Positions 17,989-24,738 of a stretch of DNA of 60,680 bases are shown here, one piece after another. The notes under the pieces were generated by a model that saw only the letters and a list, made by a program, of their open reading frames with translations, was not told where the DNA came from and did no database searches. The DNA comes from an uncultured Eubacteriales bacterium (GTDB lineage Bacteria; Bacillota; Clostridia; Oscillospirales; Acutalibacteraceae). Positions within the stretch are counted from its first letter, which is position 1. Each line of letters begins with the position of its first letter. The stretch covers positions 1 through 60,680 of the forward strand of contig CASFEZ010000009.1 in NCBI GenBank assembly GCA_949293815.1, given 5' to 3'. The position numbers were made by a program, and so were the translations under genes.

Positions 17989-18163
17989 TGCTTGTCCTCC
18001 TCTTTCTTGGCACATCGTTACGACAAAATCAAGGCATTCAAATACGCGGCAAATGTTTTCTCGTTCATCCGGCGCCAATCCCTTTTCTTTTACAAAAATT
18101 TTGCCAAACAGGATACACTGCATATAAAAAAGCACAGCCACCGCGAGAGGTATGGACTTTCCC

Positions 18164-18192
18164 TTGACAGATTGCGGCGGGATTGCTACACT
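18164..18192 (+). promoter_or_regulatory. SigA-type promoter for the YoaK-family gene
   Basis: TTGACA (18164-18169), 17-bp spacer, TACACT (18187-18192). The predicted transcript starts near 18199, about 70 nt before the gene. Confidence 0.6.
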
Positions 18193-18223
18193 ATCAGCGG
18201 CAGCGAATCGTTTTGCCAAAAAC

Positions 18224-18252
18224 AGTATACCTGATTTCGCGCCAAAAAACAA
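18224..18252 (-). promoter_or_regulatory. Possible promoter for corA-nfo, facing the YoaK promoter
   Basis: On the minus strand TTGTTT (18247-18252), 17-bp spacer, TATACT (18224-18229). It would give a leader of about 230 nt before corA and a transcript that crosses the plus-strand promoter at 18164-18192. The -35 is poor; assignment is tentative. Confidence 0.35.
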
Positions 18253-18270
18253 GGCATCGGAGGGTAAGAC

Positions 18271-18954
18271 ATGAGACAACTTTTCAAAAAATACAGGCAG
18301 CAGCAAATGTCTGACTCCTTTTTGACGGCTGCTTTTTTGTCGCTTTCCGGCGGCTTGCAGGACGCTTACACCTATCTTTCCCGGGGCGGTGTATTCGCAA
18401 ACGCGCAAACCGGCAATATCGTTCTGTTCAGCCACAGCGTGTTTGAAGGCAACCGCCAGGACGCCATCCACTATCTGATTCCGCTGCTCTCTTTTGCGCT
18501 GGGCGTAGCGGCGGCGGAGGGTATGCGGTATCTTTTTCAAAAAAACCGGGGCATCCATTGGCGGCAGGGGGTGCTGCTGTGCGAAATCGGGCTGTTGTTT
18601 TTTGTCGGTTTCATGCCCGAATCTTACAATCTTGCGGCGAACGCGCTGGTTTCCTTTTCCTGCGCCATGCAGGTGCAGGCTTTCCGCAAGGTGAACGGAT
18701 ACAGCTTTGCCAGCACCATGTGCATCGGCAATATTCGCAGCGGCATGGACGCGCTTTGCACCTATCTCGGCACAAAAAATACGGAATATCTGCGCAAAGC
18801 GCTGGCTTACTTTGGTATTATTCTGCTGTTTGCCCTCGGCGCCGGGCTTGGGGGCGTTTTTCTGAAGCGCTTCGGGCTGTATACCATCTGGTTTTCCTGC
18901 GCACTGCTGCTCATCGGTTTTCTACTCATGTTCATTCAGCAAGAAACTGACTGA
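18271..18954 (+). CDS. YoaK family (DUF1275) membrane protein
   Basis: A 227-residue integral membrane protein of the DUF1275/YoaK family, with the N-terminal block LSGGLQDAYTYLSRGGVFANAQTGN and about six hydrophobic helices. Family members are widespread, and their transported substrate or role is unknown. Start ATG has GGAGGG at 7 nt. The gene stands alone on the plus strand between a promoter (18164-18192) and a terminator (18975-19006), so it is a single-gene unit, diverging from corA-nfo. Confidence 0.88.
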   Translation: MRQLFKKYRQQQMSDSFLTAAFLSLSGGLQDAYTYLSRGGVFANAQTGNIVLFSHSVFEGNRQDAIHYLIPLLSFALGVAAAEGMRYLFQKNRGIHWRQGVLLCEIGLLFFVGFMPESYNLAANALVSFSCAMQVQAFRKVNGYSFASTMCIGNIRSGMDALCTYLGTKNTEYLRKALAYFGIILLFALGAGLGGVFLKRFGLYTIWFSCALLLIGFLLMFIQQETD

Positions 18955-18974
18955 CAATAAAAAGGATGTCATCA

Positions 18975-19006
18975 AAAAAACCGCCGGATCGAACCGACGG
19001 TTTTTT
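18975..19006. terminator. Bidirectional terminator between yoaK and the PHP gene
   Basis: A hairpin with A6-CCG/CGG-T6 arms (18975-18987 and 18994-19006) and a 6-nt loop; one internal position is C.A on the plus-strand RNA but a G.U pair on the minus-strand RNA. T-runs flank it in both directions, so it can end both convergent transcripts. Confidence 0.85.
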
Positions 19007-19016
19007 GCGCATTTAA

Positions 19017-20387
19017 TCAGGCAAATTTTTCCCGGATAACTTTTATCAATTCGGAAAGCATGGTATAAATTTTTGTGCCTTTGAATTGCAGCCAAATCTG
19101 CTGCAAGGGCTCCGGCTCCTCTTCAGTGAAAGTCAGTTTTTCACTGCCGTCATCGATTACCAGCGCCTGGCTCAGGCAAAGTCCGCCCTCGCCGAACAGC
19201 TCCACACGTACATATTGAAAATCCTCGGCACCCTCAATGGTATCCAGATTCAGCGTCACCGGAGAAGAATCAATATCCGCCTTGTAAATCACTTTTCCAT
19301 CGGCGATAAACTGCACCGTCTGGCTGTCACGGGCGGAAACGGTAATGCTGTGTCCCTCGGTGGTAAGGGAGGTGAACATCGGATACGGCAGGTCAGTATT
19401 CATCACATTCAAATCTTCATCGGGTCCGATGGTATCATTGGCCCGCAAACACCTTGTTACGCCGAAAAACGCGCCGCTTTGCATGGTCTTTTTGATATTT
19501 TCAGGCGTATTCTCTTCCATCATAAAAATACTGTAGGAGGAATCCACCGTTCCGACACGGTGTGCATCGGTGTTACTGAAGCCGATCACCGTTTTGCCGT
19601 AGGGCAAGGTGTACATCAAAAGGTTATCCCAAAGGATACGGTCATAGCCGGTGGTGCCGTTGCGTTCGTTAAACACTTCAATTCCCAGACAGGAATCGTA
19701 CTTCAAAATCAAATCGCCGAACAGGGCTATATTGTACGCATCGTTTACCGCATCGGGATTTGCGTTGGAATCAATCCAATCACCCGGATGGTTGATATGG
19801 GAAAGACCGCCGTTTTCGTCTATATAGGCGATTGCTTCTTCATAGCCCCATTCGTTTTCCGCGCCGGTAAATCCGTTGCCCTTATCGGAGGCAAGAAAAT
19901 AGCCGTTCACATGGTTTTTGGATAGGGACAGATTATTAAATTCATTCGCGCCCAAGACCGGCACCATTTTTTTGCCGCGATTGTCATAGGTGCCGTTTTG
20001 GATTGCAGCATATTCCTCATCTGTCAAGTGCTCAAACGGATTGTCAATGATTGGCTGATAGAAATACAGCGGGTGCAGCGCCGGCTCCTGGTTCCAATCC
20101 ACGCCGGTAATACCATGGTCGGATACGGCAAGAAAATCATAATCCTGACGGTACGCCTCTTTTACCATCACCGCAAGTGTATCGTCCGCATCGCTGTATG
20201 TCGAATGGGAATGCAGAGAGCCTTTATACGCGCCCCAGGCATTTTCACCCTCCCAAACCACATCGGCATAAGGGGAAAGAATTTCATAGTCCGCCGGCGA
20301 TGCGGCGGAAGCCACCAGCCCCAAGCTGCTTTGCAGCAGCAAAAACAGGGACAACAGAATACACAGAAGCGCTTTTCTTTTTTTCAT
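19017..20387 (-). CDS. Exported PHP-domain phosphoesterase
   Basis: A 456-residue protein with an N-terminal signal peptide (KKRK, 19 hydrophobic residues, VASA-A cleavage site near residue 29) and a PHP metallo-phosphoesterase domain starting near residue 52. Metal-binding motifs are GSLHSHSTYSDAD (H59, H61), VSDHG (D90, H91), a central HINHPG and the late TDAH. A C-terminal beta domain (about 350-430) has no assigned role, and the very end is amphipathic. PHP proteins are usually cytosolic phosphatases or polymerase subunits; exported ones are seen in Gram-positives with unknown substrate. Start chosen at 20387 with AAAGGAGG 9 nt upstream. It has its own promoter (20512-20540) and terminator. 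Confidence 0.82.
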   Translation of the reverse strand: MKKRKALLCILLSLFLLLQSSLGLVASAASPADYEILSPYADVVWEGENAWGAYKGSLHSHSTYSDADDTLAVMVKEAYRQDYDFLAVSDHGITGVDWNQEPALHPLYFYQPIIDNPFEHLTDEEYAAIQNGTYDNRGKKMVPVLGANEFNNLSLSKNHVNGYFLASDKGNGFTGAENEWGYEEAIAYIDENGGLSHINHPGDWIDSNANPDAVNDAYNIALFGDLILKYDSCLGIEVFNERNGTTGYDRILWDNLLMYTLPYGKTVIGFSNTDAHRVGTVDSSYSIFMMEENTPENIKKTMQSGAFFGVTRCLRANDTIGPDEDLNVMNTDLPYPMFTSLTTEGHSITVSARDSQTVQFIADGKVIYKADIDSSPVTLNLDTIEGAEDFQYVRVELFGEGGLCLSQALVIDDGSEKLTFTEEEPEPLQQIWLQFKGTKIYTMLSELIKVIREKFA

Positions 20388-20511
20388 GTTAACGCCCTCC
20401 TTTGCGTTTGAAAAATGGTAGTAACAATGCAGGAAAGTTGGCAAAATACACAGATGCCAATACCCGCAGTATGGCGGCACAGGTACGCTGCCTTTTTCTA
20501 TGCATAGGGAC

Positions 20512-20540
20512 ATTTTAATAAAATAATCCTATGCTGTCAA
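20512..20540 (-). promoter_or_regulatory. SigA-type promoter for the PHP-domain gene
   Basis: On the minus strand TTGACA (20535-20540), 17-bp spacer, TAAAAT (20512-20517). The leader would be about 118 nt, longer than needed for a ribosome site; I see no known riboswitch fold in it. Confidence 0.65.
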
Positions 20541-20684
20541 TGGATTTTGTGAATATTTTCCGTATATTTTGTTTGCATCTGTACAATTCCCGATGAACCA
20601 TGCGCTGTCTGTCGAGCTACTTTGAGAGACTGCCTTAACATCATGCCGCCTCCGGACTTTCGACTAACTGCTTTTAAAAAGGAA

Positions 20685-20720
20685 AACGCCGCAAAACAGT
20701 TGCTGCCTGTTTTTGCGGTG
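20685..20720 (-). terminator. Terminator after the NUDIX remnant
   Basis: On the minus strand a 13-to-14-bp stem (arms about 20707-20720 and 20687-20699, CACCGCAAAAACAG with CTGTTTTGCGGCG) and a 7-nt loop, followed by TTTTCC. It lies just past the stop at 20723. The 20541-20684 stretch to its left holds no gene that I can see. Confidence 0.65.
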
Positions 20721-20722
20721 TT

Positions 20723-20995
20723 CTACTTGACCTGCATTCTTTTTACATATTCATCCAATGCCGCCATATCCCGGGCGTGCAAATACTTTTGCTGAACCCG
20801 TGCAAAGGTCTGATTCGTAATCAGCCGAACCATTTCATCCAAAGTGTGCCACTGCACCTGCATATGGTTCTGTTTTTCCTCGCCCGTTAAGTGATTATCC
20901 TTGTCATTGCTGCTTGTGTCTACAACATAATAGTAATTCAGCTGCGCATAGTCCAGACTGGCGCGATTTTCGGCAACCACGCCCAGTTCGCGCAC
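20723..20995 (-). pseudogene. C-terminal remnant of a NUDIX hydrolase
   Basis: The 90 codons from a GTG at 20995 (VRELGVVAENRAS...) match the end of the NUDIX box helix and the rest of a NUDIX domain (LNYYYVVDT..., then VQWHTLDEMVRLI and a short C-terminal helix). The N-terminal half, including most of the Nudix box, is missing, and a stop lies three codons upstream of the GTG. It ends where the serine recombinase fragment on the opposite strand begins, so a deletion or recombination event probably removed the 5' half. Not expected to be active. An alternative is a small intact unknown gene, which I consider less likely. Confidence 0.6.
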
Positions 20996-21001
20996 CTTAG
21001 T

Positions 21002-21562
21002 CTATTCTCCTTTTCTATCGTAGAGAAAGACTACGGCTGCAAGTCCATCGTCTGGCGCTGCATCAGTCGATTGGAGCCTATCTCCGCCGAAAAGAGCTGT
21101 ACCAATCGAACGGTAAACGAGCTCCTACTGCAGGAGATCACGGTCAAGGCCATCAACCAAATTCTCACCGAGCGAGACTTTTTCCTTAAAACTTTACAGC
21201 AGAATATCGTCAAGACCGTAAGGGGTGCTGACACCTTATCTCCAGACGGCATTCAGGCAAGGCTTGAAGAACTGCAAAAAGAGTTCATCAAGAAAGCAAA
21301 TAACAAACAAGACTACGATGCCATCGCTGACGAAATTTTCCGGCTCCGCGACCAGGAGGAAAAGTCCGAGCTCGACAGCCATCACCGAGAAGAAGCCATG
21401 AAACGGATTAAGGAACTGCAGAACTTCATCGCTGGGCAGGAAACCGATATTACAGAGTTTGATGAGACTCTGGTTAAAAAGCTCATTGAGAAGATTACCG
21501 TTTTCGCCGACCACTTCACAGTGGAGTTCAAGTCCGGTATCACAATCGACATCAGAGCATAA
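21002..21562 (+). pseudogene. C-terminal remnant of a large serine recombinase
   Basis: About 186 codons matching the last third of large (transposon/phage type) serine recombinases: the end of the zinc-ribbon domain (KSIVWRCISRLE...CTNRTVNE), the long coiled-coil (LEELQKEFIKKANNKQDYDAIADEIFRL, residues split by Lys/Glu heptads) and the final LVKKLIEKITVFADHFTVEFKSGI with a normal stop. The catalytic Ser domain, the DNA-binding domain and the first zinc Cys pair are absent. No ribosome site precedes it. It marks the decayed end of an integrated element whose other end I cannot identify. Confidence 0.75.
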
Positions 21563-21613
21563 AAAGAGCAAGTCTCCTTAATGGTAATAAACCAGATAGG
21601 CGACTTGCTCTTT
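21563..21613 (-). terminator. Hairpin at the recombinase/orphan gene junction
   Basis: A perfect 12-bp inverted repeat AAAGAGCAAGTC (21563-21574 and complement at 21602-21613) with a 27-nt loop that can itself form a small TGGT/ACCA hairpin. Five T follow it on the minus strand, so it can end transcription of the orphan gene at 21619-22428. It may also be a preserved structure of the element's end. Confidence 0.65.
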
Positions 21614-21618
21614 CATGT

Positions 21619-22428
21619 TTAAATCATCGGCGATGGCTTCAGTATATCTTCAAGTGTATCTATCAACTTTCTGATGTATGGAAAGAGCTTATTGTCATCA
21701 AAATCCACCAATTGCACAATTGCATCCTCCAGTGAAAAAGAATACCTGACATCACTAATATCTGACGCCATCTGTATCTTCTCTCCCGTGTCTTTATTTT
21801 GAACATAAAAGCCCATCACTCGCCCAGAAGATAACTCTTCAATTTCCTGATATGCTGGTCTTCCTTTATGCTTACAAAAATTATAACGCTTCCTTATCTC
21901 CGAATCAGAAAAATCATTCCAAAAATCAATAATCTGATCGAAGGCCGGAATAAATTCAGGGCACATCATTTTCAGGTACTCAAAGGGATTATTCTCAGCG
22001 GTAGGTGATATCACGTTTCGTTCAGCGCTTCTAAGTAATGCTGCTGCCTCATCAATAGGTCTTATTCCGGATAAATCTACTCTTTTTCCCTGCTGGTTAC
22101 AGGCAAATTCTGCCGACACATAGCATAGTGTCCAAGACATATCTACTATAGCGTTATAATAAAATAAAGCGGTCTCATAAAAATACGCCCTAAAAATCAA
22201 CTTAAAGGCTTTATTAGCTACATCATCCTTAACAGGATTAAACCAGTGTTCCCAATCATCGGTTTCAGTCTCTCTCAAAAATATACGAGCTGCTGAATAT
22301 TGTTCTACAATCTCTTTCTGCTTTGAACGAAAAAACAAATCGTGATTATTTGGCAGCCTTGTTCCAACTAAGTTAAATGTAACCGATGACGGTTTATCTA
22401 ATGAAAAAATATCTGTAGAAAAATCCAT
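21619..22428 (-). CDS. Orphan protein with a HEPN-like motif, accessory
   Basis: A 269-residue, mostly helical, soluble protein that I do not recognise with certainty. Around residues 169-192 the sequence reads FWNDFSDSEIRKRYNFCKHKG, and R181-x5-H187 resembles the Rx4-6H catalytic motif of HEPN RNases. The aromatic helix near residues 80-105 (FYETALFYYNAIVDMSW) would fit a HEPN helical bundle. The gene is clearly richer in A+T than its neighbours and lies beside a recombinase remnant, both signs of transfer. It has an excellent ribosome site (AAAGGAGG, 6 nt) and its own terminator, so it looks intact. It could be a defence or toxin-type protein without an adjacent antitoxin; function is unproven. 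Confidence 0.55.
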   Translation of the reverse strand: MDFSTDIFSLDKPSSVTFNLVGTRLPNNHDLFFRSKQKEIVEQYSAARIFLRETETDDWEHWFNPVKDDVANKAFKLIFRAYFYETALFYYNAIVDMSWTLCYVSAEFACNQQGKRVDLSGIRPIDEAAALLRSAERNVISPTAENNPFEYLKMMCPEFIPAFDQIIDFWNDFSDSEIRKRYNFCKHKGRPAYQEIEELSSGRVMGFYVQNKDTGEKIQMASDISDVRYSFSLEDAIVQLVDFDDNKLFPYIRKLIDTLEDILKPSPMI

Positions 22429-22441
22429 CCAAATCCTCCTT

Positions 22442-22525
22442 TGACATCTATCTTACAGCCACAACTCCCAAACATCTAATTTGGCAACTCGACATAATGA
22501 CATCTATCGTGGCAACTCAACTCTC
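22442..22525. repeat. Three degenerate 28-bp tandem repeats
   Basis: Units start at 22442, 22470 and 22498. Units 1 and 3 share TGACATCTATC, units 2 and 3 share GGCAACTC at the same offset, and all three share ACATCTA. They lie just upstream of the orphan gene in the 217-nt gap before the rRNA methyltransferase gene. They are contiguous, with no spacers. I see no supported gene in the rest of this gap. Confidence 0.5.
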
Positions 22526-22645
22526 ACACTTTTTGATTCGGATCATTCCTTGATAAGTTACCGAGAAGCGTTTTGTCTGCCCGACGGCAAATATATCAAA
22601 TATGTCCGATTGCCCGAAAGCCGCAGTATTACAGGGCTTTCACGG

Positions 22646-23827
22646 CTATTTACCTTCCACCCTTGACATTAAACAAACCGTCTCCACATGCACTGTATGG
22701 GGGAATAGGTCAAACGGTTGTATTTTTTTAACGCGGTAGCCGTTTTTGATTAAAAAGGTCAGGTCGCGTGCCTGGGTTTCGGGGTTGCAGGAGATATACA
22801 CCAGACGGTCGGGCGAAAGATGAACGCAGGCGGCGAGAAAATCGCGGCTGCATCCGGCGCGGGGCGGGTCACAGATAACGCAATCGACCCGCTCCCCCGC
22901 CGCTGCCAGCTCCTTCATCAATACGCCTGCATCGGCTTGCAGAAAACGGGCGTTTTGTATGCCGTTGATTTTACCATTTACAATCGCGTCCTGCACGGCG
23001 TCGCCGTTGTTCTCCACGCCGAGCACCCGGCAGCCGGTCGCTTTGGCGGCGGCGATCCCAATGGTGCCAATGCCGCAATAGGCGTCAAGTAAGGTATCCT
23101 GCGGGGACAGAGAGGCAAAATCAAGCGCGGTGCGATAGAGTTTTTCGGTCTGTTCATGGTTGATTTGGTAGAAAGAACGGGCGGATAGTCGAAAGGTGCA
23201 GCCGCATAGCTCGTCCTCAATATAGCCCTTTCCATATAATACCTTCTGCTGCTTGCCCAGCACCATGCTGGTAGAAGAAGCATTGATATTTTGCACAATG
23301 GTGGTTATCTCGGGATGTTTTTCCAAAAGGGCGGCAATAAATTGATTTTTTGCGGGGAATATGGGCGTGCCTGTGACCAGTGCAACCAGAATTTGGCCGG
23401 AAACCGTACCGGTGCGCACCAGCACATGCCGAAGAAATCCCTGATGGGTGTCCTCGTTATAAATCGACAGGCGAAAGCGAATGGCAAGCTGTCGTATGGT
23501 TACCAATATGGCATCCGCCTGCGGCGCCTCCAAATAGCACGCATCACAGGGTACAATGGTATGTGTTCCGCTTTTATAAATACCGGAAATCACGCGCCCC
23601 CGTCCGGTGCGCCCAAAGGCGGCCTGGGCTTTGTTGCGGTAATGATAGGGCTCGTCCATGCCGATAATCTCCCCCACATGCCCAAAGCGACCCAATAGCT
23701 TAATGCACTTGGCCATCTTCCAGCTCAGCTGCTCCGGGTAGCTCATATTCTGAATTTGACATGCGCCGCATTTTTTGGCAAGCGGACAAAATAAATTGCT
23801 GTTTTTTCGGTTCGCCAATGCTCTCAT
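22646..23827 (-). CDS. rlmD: 23S rRNA (uracil-5-)-methyltransferase, RlmC/RlmD family
   Basis: A 393-residue SAM-dependent m5U methyltransferase of the TrmA/RumA group. An Fe-S Cys set is visible at the N-terminus (FCPLAKKCGACQ: C14, C20, C23) with a later Cys in CDACYLE. The SAM domain has LLDAYCGIGTIGI, and the catalytic region has CDPPRAGC and the nucleophile Cys in YISCNPETQARDL. It lacks the N-terminal TRAM domain usual in RlmD and in this resembles RlmC, so the target (U747 or U1939 in E. coli numbering) is uncertain. I use the ATG at 23827, with only a weak site (AACAGG); longer in-frame starts lie in the AT-rich promoter region. Confidence 0.88.
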   Translation of the reverse strand: MRALANRKNSNLFCPLAKKCGACQIQNMSYPEQLSWKMAKCIKLLGRFGHVGEIIGMDEPYHYRNKAQAAFGRTGRGRVISGIYKSGTHTIVPCDACYLEAPQADAILVTIRQLAIRFRLSIYNEDTHQGFLRHVLVRTGTVSGQILVALVTGTPIFPAKNQFIAALLEKHPEITTIVQNINASSTSMVLGKQQKVLYGKGYIEDELCGCTFRLSARSFYQINHEQTEKLYRTALDFASLSPQDTLLDAYCGIGTIGIAAAKATGCRVLGVENNGDAVQDAIVNGKINGIQNARFLQADAGVLMKELAAAGERVDCVICDPPRAGCSRDFLAACVHLSPDRLVYISCNPETQARDLTFLIKNGYRVKKIQPFDLFPHTVHVETVCLMSRVEGK

Positions 23828-23849
23828 CCTGTTCTGCTGACTTTGGTAT

Positions 23850-23878
23850 ATGATATCACATCTTTCTTTGAAAAGCAA
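23850..23878 (-). promoter_or_regulatory. Possible promoter for the rRNA methyltransferase gene
   Basis: On the minus strand TTGCTT (23873-23878), 17-bp spacer, TATCAT (23850-23855), giving a short leader of about 16 nt. Both boxes are imperfect. Confidence 0.4.
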
Positions 23879-23911
23879 ATATGAATAAGGTGTAAAATAA
23901 TGCAGATTCAT

Positions 23912-23940
23912 TTGAAAATTTGACCGTATTCGACTATAAT
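23912..23940 (+). promoter_or_regulatory. SigA-type promoter for the TetR gene
   Basis: TTGAAA (23912-23917), 17-bp spacer, TATAAT (23935-23940), about 54 nt before the start codon. Confidence 0.7.
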
Positions 23941-23993
23941 AAATAAACGGATATTTTAATTTTTGAATGTTTTTTGGACAGGAGAAAGTAAAG

Positions 23994-24620
23994 ATGGCAG
24001 AAAAACGAGCGGAGTACCGCAGTTCCCGGCGGTCTAAAAACCTTATCAAAAAAGCATTTGCAAAGCTTTTACACGATAAAGATATTTCTAAAATTACAGT
24101 TACAGACATTATCAAAGAAGCTGAAATCAGCCGGGGTACTTTTTATGCACACTATCCGGATGTTTACGGATTGCTCGAACAGATTGAAAACGAGGAAATG
24201 ACCAAGCTGATGAATTTTATTCAGGAAGTCGGCTTTGAAAGCATATCAGACAATCCGAAAAAGTTAATCAAAGAAGTGGTGGACTATATCAACAATGATT
24301 TGGAATACTACAAGCTGCTGTTTTTATCAAAAAATGCTGATCGGTTCCTGATACGGATTAAAGATTTTATGACCGATCAGATTTTGTCGAATGAAATGAT
24401 TGCGCTGTATCACGCCAACTCCACGGGTGAAGCATCGATTTATATTTCCTTTTTTACCACTGCCGTGGCCAGTGTCTTTATCGACTGGCTGAAAGGAACA
24501 ATCGATGTATCCATCGATGAGCTGACCGAAACGCTGTCGCGCATTATAACCAATGCACTGCTCAGCGATGAGCAATTGATGGCAAAAATCACAAAAGCTG
24601 CTGCCGGTTCCAAAGGCTGA
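23994..24620 (+). CDS. TetR/AcrR family transcriptional regulator
   Basis: A 208-residue one-component regulator. The N-terminal helix-turn-helix (about residues 12-58) has the family pattern LIKKAFAKLL...ITVTDIIKEAEISRGTFYAHYPD, and the C-terminal helical ligand/dimer domain (about 75-200) resembles the TetR C-terminal type in which FYxHYxDxYxLL is followed by NDLEYYKLLF. The start at 23994 has AGGAG 9 nt upstream. It is divergent from the rRNA methyltransferase gene and converges on the MFS symporter gene across a shared terminator; that symporter, whose promoter carries an operator-like inverted repeat, is a candidate target. The ligand is unknown. Confidence 0.88.
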   Translation: MAEKRAEYRSSRRSKNLIKKAFAKLLHDKDISKITVTDIIKEAEISRGTFYAHYPDVYGLLEQIENEEMTKLMNFIQEVGFESISDNPKKLIKEVVDYINNDLEYYKLLFLSKNADRFLIRIKDFMTDQILSNEMIALYHANSTGEASIYISFFTTAVASVFIDWLKGTIDVSIDELTETLSRIITNALLSDEQLMAKITKAAAGSKG

Positions 24621-24699
24621 GGGCGGCATCCCTTAGTCTGTACCACGCCTTTCGGGCGGAATGGTGCTCTACGCATCCGTTGATACATATATGCAATAG

Positions 24700-24730
24700 A
24701 AAAGCGAGTGCCGTTTGACACTCGCTTTTT
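24700..24730. terminator. Bidirectional terminator between tetR and the symporter gene
   Basis: An 11-bp stem AAAAGCGAGTG / CACTCGCTTTT (24700-24710 and 24719-24729) with an 8-nt loop and T-runs on both strands. It can stop both convergent transcripts. The rest of 24621-24738 shows no gene. Confidence 0.88.
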
Positions 24731-24738
24731 CTGTTCAC

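Noticed and set aside
17989-18558. In-frame upstream extension of corA by about 190 codons
   Set aside because: It has no CorA-like sequence, overlaps yoaK on the other strand and crosses promoter elements; the ATG at 17988 has a perfect ribosome site.
22442-22525. Tandem 28-bp repeats as a CRISPR array
   Set aside because: Units are contiguous without spacers and too diverged, and no cas genes are present.
22481-22666. A 61-codon plus-strand open frame before the rRNA methyltransferase gene
   Set aside because: Starts inside the tandem repeats, has no ribosome site, runs into the end of the opposite gene and resembles no family I recognise; possibly a decayed fragment.
22646-23827. Methyltransferase as a truncated gene because it lacks TRAM
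   Set aside because: The Fe-S Cys and SAM domain are complete, and TRAM-less members (RlmC type) of this length are known.
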